Virus record (IMG/VR): IMGVR_UViG_3300035698_012075
Coordinates: 1-20,942 of that record
Length of the DNA: 20,942 nt
DNA from: a virus
Strand: one strand, 5' to 3'
Part shown: piece after piece, positions 15,001-20,942 of the stretch
Layout: each line of letters opens with the position of its first letter
How positions within the stretch are numbered: the stretch's first letter is position 1
Translations under genes and position numbers: made by a program
The notes under the pieces: model-generated
Databases searched by the model: none
Seen by the model: the letters and a program-made list of their open reading frames with translations, nothing else
Told to the model about the DNA's origin: nothing

Positions 15001-17346
15001 GAGCTTACTGAGACAGTCTTCAAGAATTTTAAGGCAGTTATTGATGCTGGATATTCTTCTCTTTCCGAAAATATAGTAGCAAAATTAAAAACTGTTGATT
15101 CCGTAATCAAACTTCTTGAATCCCGTATAGAACGTTATCAAAGTAAGATAACAGCTGCAGCTATAGCTACTCAAAGAGCTAGTTTCAGAATGAAGATAGA
15201 TGCGGCATCTGCAAAAGAATTAAAAAATGTTGAAGATAGAATTGATGCCGCAAAAATTGCTTTTGACGAGGCTAAAGAAACTTTTGGAGCCGATAGTCCT
15301 CAAGCTGAGGTATCTAAAACTAATATTAAAGATCTTGAAGCCGAGAGAAAAGGTATATTAAAAAAGCAACATGCTGAACGGATGGCTAAATATACTACAG
15401 AATATGATGAGCAAAAAGAAAATTATAATAAGCAATTGGACTTACTTGATAAGACTGATAGGGAAATCCAAAAAGCTACCGAAGCTGGAGATGCTATTAC
15501 TATACAATCTCTTCAAAAACGACGTGAAGCTGAAGAAAAAGAATTAACTGCAATATCCAAATATATAATGACCCTTCTAGAGAAACAACATACTCTGGCA
15601 GAAGGTTCTGAAAAAGCTGCTATAGAAAAGATTACAGATATGAAGAAAGCTGCTGAAGAGCAATTTAATGCATGGTCTTTAGCTAGAGCAGAACGTACTC
15701 GTAAAACTCTTGTCGATATACAAAAAAATATGCTTGCCGAACAAGCTAAAAATGCTCTTGCTTTTCAACAACTCAATCTGGTTCTTGAAAAACGTACGGA
15801 AGTAGAGCGGCTACGCAAAGAAGCTTTCGAGTCTAAAGAAGCTGATCCTAAAAAACGTTTTGCATTAATAGAAAAAGCTCGGCAAGCTTCTGTAGAATTG
15901 TACGATAAACTTGAAAAAGTAACAGGCGGTTTTAGTAAAGAATTTAGAGAAAAACTTGATATTGAAAATATTTTTGACCTTAAGAGACAACGAAAGGATA
16001 TAGAAGCTAGTTTTGATGCCTTAGTAGATAAGTTGAAAGTGGATCTTAAGGCTAAATTTGGTGCAGAGGTTTCTGGAGAACTTGAAGGCAGGTTAAAAAA
16101 ATTACAAGATGAAGTCAAAGCGGTTTCTGATTCTGCAGAAAGTATTAAAGAGGCAGCTTTTGGTGAAGATTTAAGTATTGAGCAACCGAGTATTTGGGAG
16201 CATCTAGTTTTAAACTCTAAAGAACTTAAAGGCCTCATAACTGATATAAAAAGCCAAATACTAACTTCTATGGATCTTGATTTAGGTGGGACTATAGGTA
16301 CTGTTGGCGATTATCAAAAATTAGCTAAAGAAGACGCCAAAAAATATCAATCAACTGTCAAGCTAATACAAAAAACTACTTCACAACTTTCAAAACATCA
16401 AACAGCATTGGCTGAATTAAAGGCTAAAGAAGTTAAAGAAGGATTATCTCAACCTGAAAGAGATCGTCAAGGAAAATTAAAAACAGCTATAGGCCATGAA
16501 ATAAATATACGAAATATTCTTGTAAAGCGACTAAGTGAGGAAGCTAAAACAAAGGCAACTAATTTAGATAAATTTGTAGACGCGATTTTAAAATCTGGTG
16601 ACTTGAATAAATTTAAGTCTAATGAATTTAAGTCATATTTTGCTGGAACTCCTCTTCAAGACTATGGAACACGTCTTGCAGAAAATGTTCAAACTATTTT
16701 GGAACTACGAGAAAAACTTTTAGGTGCTACATCTTCAGCCGAACGCGCTGAAATTGTAGCTGAAGCAACAAAGAAAATTATCGAACTACAAACACAAATA
16801 AAAAGCCTGGGTGAAGAGCCAAGAGAAAAAACTGCTGAGGAAAAAGCTAGTGAAAGATTAAGCGCAATGTCACCAAAAGAACTTGTTGATGCAATACGTG
16901 ACAATCGATTGGACTTAGCTACCTTTGGAGATTCGTTTAAAATCACAGAAAGACTTCTTGCTGATGGCAATATTGAACGTACAAAGATAGTTGAAGCCTT
17001 AGATCTTCTTGTAACAAACTGGAAGAATCCTGCTGCTGCTGCTGCTGGTGAAGAAAGTATAATGGGTGGCATGGTTCTAGCAGCAAATGGTCAGTATATG
17101 CATGGTAGGGATGATATCCCTGCTCTCTTGTCAAGAGGCGAATTCGTTATGAATGCTCCTGCGACCAGACAATTTTTTGGAAGTATTCAAGCAATGAATA
17201 GTGCCGGTAGAAATTCCTCGGTGGCTAGTAACATTACGAATGTTGGTGATGTCAATGTATCATTGATGTCGTCAGGTGGTGAAACTATTGATGCTGTAAG
17301 GATTGGTAAGGCCATTAGTAAAGAAATACGTAGAGGAAGACTATGA
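12028..17346 (+). CDS. Tail tape measure protein (1772 aa)
   Basis: It sets tail length and is probably ejected ahead of the DNA. The order is an N-terminal region with four diverged repeats (about 120-470), the tape-measure core domain (about 500-790: VAIELQKKIYEIRTIQG, then EALYQTMSNQIAKGAEALQF and NVAILAAQLGVSFEEVGAM), two hydrophobic segments (821-850 and 901-921), a very long Lys/Glu/Ala coiled-coil region (about 925-1670), and a C-terminal motif RDDIPALLSRGEFVMNA. The tail motif is typical of the family's end. With roughly 1.5 angstrom per residue in known siphoviruses, this predicts a tail near 265 nm, very long. ATG 12028 follows GAGG-poor AGGAAA. The stop overlaps the next start. Confidence 0.93.
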   Translation: MSDAKIHVTMPAKDVVESAVKFQNELAKITKSAIGPVNAFLQLGATADETSAHMVYMSKKGIEITKTFKYIDGAVKETESSFKTFGVKSQKAINTLTNGVKKFLAQQTQFKTDGATLKQNYVDAFGQIQSAIAKTALDEKISLNKVKQITEDFNLGKVRAYTAAEAKIRALLVQRKNLEQQIVGETNTRVQEAMTRAEAGTTKTMLGGVGPKTFGASATQQQVSALTMAKQAVIDFQIQNKVSAADIAMVWKNIVDGKIVEYPSRLIAVDAQLRKVKSSVDSLSMSEEKRLLIQKQMTQAITAQSAITKLTKISTTEGASQEAINSVIQHRQQLVSLQNQYKFTRSTILKVWRDSKDGVNKEYTPELMKLRQQIDATRAAHIKLRAETMKKISIKSAIPMADMSKATPAAALAYTEAYKKVEVIANKHKLTLAQIRTLWTDISRNKIRAYTGGMGEAQKAAVALKTSQGKLITQQSTLNKKVKEYTLSWRSMVRLVAVQLSHQAISKLVRTLKDGVLVAIELQKKIYEIRTIQGSGIDAKSTEEWIVQLRKLSDAFGIDILKQAEALYQTMSNQIAKGAEALQFLTIANNLALVSLTTTEIAVESLTGVLNAYKMTVSESSEVSAKLFKIVELGRIRLEQLADIGNVAILAAQLGVSFEEVGAMLATVTVQGMATREAMTQIRGIMIELLKPTAHMKKLYKELGVASGEAAIEAYGFSGLMDIISEKTQGSSTQLAKYINRIRGISGAMAIAGKNADLYKSNLEKIMRANLDFADKTEIAMENSGKKLEITLTRLSNYFKVELGNSFLNFVEKITDGFKGLYVGIMTVLAGVKMLIMTLGGVGIAVTIRYFIRTIKAVWALTEAKKALIVANLMVVKTEKQIAAAAAATATAKAAISAGQLGIIALIAAAAIGAYMVISYFRAKAAEEERLRQLGLKALMEQTNRYILESFQATLIATQELLKRAQSDYAYILSQTSKVFFRVQDEIKKMFELTETVFKNFKAVIDAGYSSLSENIVAKLKTVDSVIKLLESRIERYQSKITAAAIATQRASFRMKIDAASAKELKNVEDRIDAAKIAFDEAKETFGADSPQAEVSKTNIKDLEAERKGILKKQHAERMAKYTTEYDEQKENYNKQLDLLDKTDREIQKATEAGDAITIQSLQKRREAEEKELTAISKYIMTLLEKQHTLAEGSEKAAIEKITDMKKAAEEQFNAWSLARAERTRKTLVDIQKNMLAEQAKNALAFQQLNLVLEKRTEVERLRKEAFESKEADPKKRFALIEKARQASVELYDKLEKVTGGFSKEFREKLDIENIFDLKRQRKDIEASFDALVDKLKVDLKAKFGAEVSGELEGRLKKLQDEVKAVSDSAESIKEAAFGEDLSIEQPSIWEHLVLNSKELKGLITDIKSQILTSMDLDLGGTIGTVGDYQKLAKEDAKKYQSTVKLIQKTTSQLSKHQTALAELKAKEVKEGLSQPERDRQGKLKTAIGHEINIRNILVKRLSEEAKTKATNLDKFVDAILKSGDLNKFKSNEFKSYFAGTPLQDYGTRLAENVQTILELREKLLGATSSAERAEIVAEATKKIIELQTQIKSLGEEPREKTAEEKASERLSAMSPKELVDAIRDNRLDLATFGDSFKITERLLADGNIERTKIVEALDLLVTNWKNPAAAAAGEESIMGGMVLAANGQYMHGRDDIPALLSRGEFVMNAPATRQFFGSIQAMNSAGRNSSVASNITNVGDVNVSLMSSGGETIDAVRIGKAISKEIRRGRL
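12388..13434 (+). repeat. Four diverged internal repeats in the tape measure
   Basis: Four copies of one pattern occur at residues about 121-175, 224-278, 324-378 and 413-468. The shared pattern is a Lys followed by a hydrophobic and Ser or Thr, then Ile/Val, then Trp (Thr in copy 1), about five residues with GK or similar, and Tyr. Anchor Lys residues are K140, K241, K342, K429; anchor Tyr are Y161, Y262, Y363, Y450. The spacing is 101, 101 and 87 residues. No obvious DNA-level repeat remains, so the duplication is old. Confidence 0.7.
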
Positions 17347-17825
17347 GCCTAATATTAAAATACCTTGGTGATAGCGTCCTTCTACCAAGTCCAGAGTTTG
17401 GAGATGAAGAAGAACAAAGAACCCATGCGATTTATAGAATCACAGAAGGCGGTAATAGATTTGCATATCGTGATCAAGATTGGTTCAAGTTGAAGACATT
17501 TACATGGGACATCCGCGGTATGAATCGAGAGACTAGAGAGTCTCTTCGAACATTCTTAATAAATACTGCAGGTCTTAAGATAACAACTATAGATCATCTT
17601 TACGTCGTGCGGGAAGGATATATTACTATAAATCCTGCTGAATTGGTTACGATGCAGGACGCTACCAGTGAGGTAGAGGGATGCGAGGATAAGGATGGCG
17701 CTTACGATATTAACTTGCAATTTATGCAAGACCCCGATAACGATGATTATTACTTAGTTGTTAGCGAGTTTGGTACTCAGATGATTTTAGAATCCGAAAT
17801 AGATTTAATAATATCTGGAGATTGA
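17343..17825 (+). CDS. Probable distal-tail (Dit-like) protein (160 aa)
   Basis: This gene follows the tape measure with an ATGA overlap, where siphoviruses encode the distal tail protein that forms the base of the tail tip. The protein is strand-rich, begins with YLGDSVLLPSPEFGDEEE, and has a central helix RETRESLRTFLINTAGL followed by strands. About 105 residues from the Leu-Pro at 14 align well with the C-terminal domain of the downstream 661-residue protein, so the two are probably paralogues. The function is inferred from position and fold pattern; no catalytic motif is seen. Confidence 0.6.
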   Translation: MSLILKYLGDSVLLPSPEFGDEEEQRTHAIYRITEGGNRFAYRDQDWFKLKTFTWDIRGMNRETRESLRTFLINTAGLKITTIDHLYVVREGYITINPAELVTMQDATSEVEGCEDKDGAYDINLQFMQDPDNDDYYLVVSEFGTQMILESEIDLIISGD

Positions 17826-17864
17826 TGTGACGCCTGAACAGGCAAACTTTTAAGGAGTAGAATA

Positions 17865-18161
17865 ATGGCGATTAGTTTCTCGAAGGCAGAGGCATATCTA
17901 GCCGAAATTATGGCTAAGAATACGCAGGCAGAAGATGCGCTGCGTAATATAAAAACGGCTGTTACGAACACGAAGGCGATACTGGCGGCGATGGCTATGC
18001 TATATGCACCGGTTATCGCAGACATTGATTCCGGGCTTGTGGCAAACCCGGACGATAAAGCCTGGCAGGTCACAAAGGCAAAAGCCAACTTGCTGGTCGC
18101 TGACTTCGTAGAGTTGAAAGCACAGGCAATTGCAATGGAAATGGCATTAGTCACGTTCTGA
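17865..18161 (+). CDS. Hypothetical helical protein (98 aa), GC-rich islet
   Basis: An Ala-rich, largely helical protein of unknown family. Its clear ribosome binding site TAAGGAG lies before ATG 17865. The gene is markedly GC-richer than the tape measure and the distal-tail gene before it, and matches the first half of the next gene. It may have arrived with that gene. It could be a small tail component or a chaperone for the adhesin next to it; nothing in the sequence decides. Confidence 0.6.
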   Translation: MAISFSKAEAYLAEIMAKNTQAEDALRNIKTAVTNTKAILAAMAMLYAPVIADIDSGLVANPDDKAWQVTKAKANLLVADFVELKAQAIAMEMALVTF

Positions 18162-18168
18162 GGATAAA

Positions 18169-20154
18169 ATGGCAAATCTGACAGGATATGCTTGGTCGCA
18201 GAAAGTAAGCGTGACGGGTAACAAGCCCGCGAGTTCGCTTGCGTATTTCCCCGGATACGTTAGGTTTGCCACGTCAACCGAACTCAACGACTACACACTC
18301 AACAGCGGACTAGACATTGCGTTCACACTCGACGGAGATTCAACGCCGCTCCCTTATCAGCGGGAATACTGGACGGACAACGGAGCAAATGTTGATGCAG
18401 GTTTTTGGGTTCGTGTTCCCTCTGTTGGTTCTGCTAGTGATACGGATTTGCGAATCTACATCGGCAAGACGGGTGGCACAGCATATACGCCAGTCAGCGA
18501 TGTGTGGAACGAAAATGGAGCAGGAAACTTCAAAGGCGTGTGGCACTTTAACGAATTGGCAGGATGGGTTGCTGGTGGTGCTGACTACATCAAAGATTCT
18601 GCCGGGACAAATCATGGGCGAGCATACAATGATGTGGACGCAGGCGAAGGCATGGTTGATGGCGGTGCTGCATTTGGCATTACCTTTGATGAAGTGGATG
18701 CTCCTGATAGTAGTAGTCTTCGACTCACGGGCAACATAACTTTATCGGCATGGGTAAAGCCAACGGGTAATGGTGGAAGTTATCCACAAATCGCAGGACG
18801 CGATTATGTTAAAGAGTATTCTTTACGACTATGGAGCAATACTCGGGTACCTTTCATTTCCGTGAAGAACACCCATGTTAAGGCAACGGGGTCGATTGCG
18901 GCCAATGCATGGTCACATGTCCTAGTATCTTACGATGGCTCAAACGCCAGCTTTTTCATAAACGGCGTGGCGGCGGGAACGCCTGCGCTGACCGCAATTC
19001 CGGACGGCGGATATGAAATCTTTAGAATTGGGTCAAGGGCAACGTCATTCCCTTTTAACGGTAACTTAGACGAAGTCCGTGTAGCCGCAACCACACGCAC
19101 AGTGGCATGGGTATTATTCGAGGTTAATAACATTGCGGACTACGCGGGCACGATAACACACGGCGCTTGGGAACTGCCTCTACCAACAGGCTTGACCGCA
19201 TCGGATGGAACGTATGCCGATAAAATTGCATTAACATGGGATGCGTACCCAACAGCAGATACATTCGAGGTTTGGCGTTCAGAGACTGACGAAATTGGAA
19301 CAGCCACAAAATTTGCAGACGGGATTTTAACATCAGCCTACAATGATACGGTTGATGATATAACAACATTCGCTGATGTTACTTATTATTATTGGGTATT
19401 GGCCGTAGTCTCTGGTACACCTTCTGGATACAGCGCCAGCGACAGCGGGTATGCTTTTATTCCAACATTGCCGACTGGATTAACTGCATCAGATGGTACT
19501 TATGATACAAAAATAGCATTGGCTTGGGACGCTTATCCCACAGCAGATACCTTTGAAGTTTGGCGAGCTTTAACAAATAATATAAATAATGCAAACTTAC
19601 TTGTTGAAGACTTAGTAACAAATTCTTATGATGATATGGTCAATGGGTCTACTACATTGTTGCATATAATTTATTATTATTGGGTAGTAGCCGTTGTCGA
19701 TAGTATAAAGTCAGACTATAGTTCAAATGATTCGGGATATGCTGGAGAAATTATACCTTCAGAATGTGATGAAGAGGAAGTAACAACAAATACTTCTGTA
19801 ACTTTTGAAATTGTTGATACTGTATTTGAAATAGAATTACCTGCCCCAATATTGGGTGATTCTGAAATCATAGACTTAAAAACATATTTTAATATGGCTA
19901 TGTCTGGACTGGTATATAGCCATATTAAAACTGAACCTGTATCAAAGATGCATATGACATTTTCTTCATTGTCATGGACCAAGAAAAATTCTTTATTAGA
20001 CTTTATCAATGAAGCTATGGGTGAATTAACAGATATGGTATATTATGACGGTATAACCCTTAGAGGGTATTTCGTAAATGACCCAACAGTTATAAAAAAT
20101 AGAAGCAGTTCGCTGTATGAAGTAACAATAGACTTTGAAGGAGATAGATTATGA
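18169..20154 (+). CDS. Tail tip/adhesin protein: DUF2341-LamG-FN3-FN3-Dit-like
   Basis: A 661-residue composite host-contact protein. Residues about 5-115 fit DUF2341 (YAWSQKVSV opener; WVRVPSVGSASDTDLRIYIG). Residues 120-320 form a LamG/jelly-roll domain (GVWHFNE, LRLTGNITLSAWVKP, NAWSHVLVSYDGS, GNLDEVRV). Two FN3-like repeats follow, about 338-433 and 434-530, each with LPTGLTASDGTY and WDAYPTADTFEVWR. Residues 557-661 are a C-terminal domain paralogous to the upstream distal-tail protein. LamG and FN3 domains bind glycans or other surfaces, so this probably decorates the tail tip and helps choose the host. The 5' part is GC-rich and the 3' part AT-rich, with a break near 19450. GAGGATAAA precedes the ATG. 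Confidence 0.8.
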   Translation: MANLTGYAWSQKVSVTGNKPASSLAYFPGYVRFATSTELNDYTLNSGLDIAFTLDGDSTPLPYQREYWTDNGANVDAGFWVRVPSVGSASDTDLRIYIGKTGGTAYTPVSDVWNENGAGNFKGVWHFNELAGWVAGGADYIKDSAGTNHGRAYNDVDAGEGMVDGGAAFGITFDEVDAPDSSSLRLTGNITLSAWVKPTGNGGSYPQIAGRDYVKEYSLRLWSNTRVPFISVKNTHVKATGSIAANAWSHVLVSYDGSNASFFINGVAAGTPALTAIPDGGYEIFRIGSRATSFPFNGNLDEVRVAATTRTVAWVLFEVNNIADYAGTITHGAWELPLPTGLTASDGTYADKIALTWDAYPTADTFEVWRSETDEIGTATKFADGILTSAYNDTVDDITTFADVTYYYWVLAVVSGTPSGYSASDSGYAFIPTLPTGLTASDGTYDTKIALAWDAYPTADTFEVWRALTNNINNANLLVEDLVTNSYDDMVNGSTTLLHIIYYYWVVAVVDSIKSDYSSNDSGYAGEIIPSECDEEEVTTNTSVTFEIVDTVFEIELPAPILGDSEIIDLKTYFNMAMSGLVYSHIKTEPVSKMHMTFSSLSWTKKNSLLDFINEAMGELTDMVYYDGITLRGYFVNDPTVIKNRSSSLYEVTIDFEGDRL

Positions 20155-20444
20155 GTCAGAAAATTACTGACTTAGCTGAGGTTGCTGTTGAGGAACTTTT
20201 AGATACAGATATTATGTATCTTGTAATTCCTGGTGATGGGACACCGGATAGAAAAATATCTTTAGAGGCTCTAAAAGAGTATATCCAAGTAGCTATATCG
20301 GGATTACCGGATAGACCTATTGAAGAAGTTACTGATGAAGATATTCTACAACTAGTAGTTGATGATACTGATCCTAATAGGAAAATAACAGTAGGTACTA
20401 TTGTAGCATATGTGATTCAGACAATCGAAGAGATGAGTTCTTAA
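20151..20444 (+). CDS. Small tail-tip/fibre-related protein, two repeats (97 aa)
   Basis: A 97-residue acidic protein that overlaps the previous stop by ATGA with an upstream GGAG. It is two copies of one pattern: KITDLAEVAVEELLDTDIM followed by D-R-K-I-S, then L-x-x-Y-I-Q; and PIEEVTDEDILQLVVDD followed by N-R-K-I-T, ending AYVIQ. The I-x-D/E-L-x-x-a-x-x-x-D-D/E-I/L theme is common at the N-termini of phage tail-fibre proteins, where it aids attachment. Its function is therefore likely structural at the tail tip, linking the adhesin to a fibre. No cysteine or catalytic motif is present. Confidence 0.55.
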   Translation: MSQKITDLAEVAVEELLDTDIMYLVIPGDGTPDRKISLEALKEYIQVAISGLPDRPIEEVTDEDILQLVVDDTDPNRKITVGTIVAYVIQTIEEMSS

Positions 20445-20456
20445 GGAGAAATTTAA

Positions 20457-20942
20457 ATGTTTGCAAAATTTGAAACAACTATTATTTTAGATGATGATGC
20501 GGTTCTTATTTTCGCAGGGGGAGGTATTGACGCAGAGTTTACTATCTTCAATACTGGGGATACTGCAGAATTTTCTATAGATAACCATCTTTGGAGAATT
20601 TTGCCATCGAACTCAGCAAGAATATTTACCACTAGAATCTATGAGCCAGGCATTTTAGTTCGTCGGTTAGGTGCTGGAACACCGGTAATTAGTGGAGATC
20701 TTTCTACTGAAAATATTACGGACAGTGTTGCTCTTGGTGGGTACAGTGAAGGTGGTGCCGAATTAGTAAAACTTAAAAATGTGGCTGGAACTATTATAAA
20801 TCCGGCAAAGGAAGATGGGAACTTGGCGGGTATCAAAGGTAAGACTGACAATATTCCCGCATTAGGTCAAGCTTTGGAAGCTGCTTCAACTCCAGTGGTG
20901 CTTACAGCTGCGCAAGAAACTACGCTCACGCCTCCCGCTGCA
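20457..20942 (+). CDS. Partial tail/baseplate protein, runs off window
   Basis: An open frame of 162 codons with no stop before the end of the window, so only its N-terminal part is seen. AAGGAG is correctly spaced before ATG 20457. The protein is strand-rich, with FETTIILDDDAVLIFAGGG at the start. Its last visible segment, GIKGKTDNIPALGQALEAA followed by TPVVLTAAQETTLTPP, resembles linker segments common in siphovirus tail-tip and fibre proteins, which carry the same TPVVL-x-AAQ theme. It is likely a structural tail protein that continues past the window. Confidence 0.7.
   Translation, partial: MFAKFETTIILDDDAVLIFAGGGIDAEFTIFNTGDTAEFSIDNHLWRILPSNSARIFTTRIYEPGILVRRLGAGTPVISGDLSTENITDSVALGGYSEGGAELVKLKNVAGTIINPAKEDGNLAGIKGKTDNIPALGQALEAASTPVVLTAAQETTLTPPAA

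Noticed and set aside
15765-16238. Reverse-strand 157-codon ORF in the tape measure
   Set aside because: It is the shadow of coiled-coil codons, rich in Ser and Leu, with no start signal; the forward frame has clear tape-measure features.
17832-17843. GCCTGAACAGGC hairpin as a terminator before the 98-aa gene
   Set aside because: The stem is only four or five base pairs with a very short loop and no long T-run, so it is too weak to call.

Overview
This window is the late structural region of a tailed double-stranded DNA phage or prophage, with a piece of a compositionally different left region. The evidence is a single-strand, tightly packed gene order: a likely small terminase, lambda-gpA-like large terminase, portal, connector, scaffold, P22-like coat protein, head-tail joining proteins, tail tube, tail assembly chaperone, an enormous tape measure, then distal tail and adhesin-like genes. 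There is only one tail-tube-like gene and no sheath-like gene beside it, which points to a long non-contractile (siphovirus) tail. No integrase, replication or lysis genes are visible, and both ends run off the window.

Layout. Bases 1-1831 are visibly GC-rich. They hold a small unknown ORF, a 9-bp tandem repeat, a promoter/operator-like palindrome, a ParB-like protein gene, a 25-residue membrane peptide and a strong intrinsic terminator. Bases 1832-2296 are non-coding: a heptanucleotide minisatellite, a perfect 31-bp tandem duplication, then AT-rich sequence with repeated palindromes just upstream of the first late gene. Bases 2297-12024 are the packaging, head and neck/tail genes, mostly AT-rich except the coat gene. 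Bases 12028-17346 encode the 1772-residue tape measure. Bases 17343-20942 encode distal-tail and host-contact proteins; about 17865-19460 is again GC-rich and looks like a separately acquired adhesin module.

How the genes work together. The terminase pair cuts and pumps DNA through the portal into a shell built from coat and scaffold. Connector, stopper and terminator proteins join head to tail. The tail tube polymerises around the tape measure, helped by the chaperone pair. The distal-tail, LamG/FN3 and following proteins form the tip.

The strongest unlisted feature is a -1 programmed frameshift. A canonical T TTT TTA heptamer lies near the end of the chaperone gene, followed by a hairpin and an open -1 frame, predicting a 220-residue G-T-like fusion. 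Other notable items are four diverged repeats in the tape measure, a distal-tail-like domain shared between the 160-residue protein and the end of the LamG/FN3 protein, and a composition break between two near-identical FN3 repeats. The host is unknown. The heptamer minisatellite resembles the short tandem repeats common in filamentous cyanobacteria, so a cyanobacterial host is a tentative guess only.
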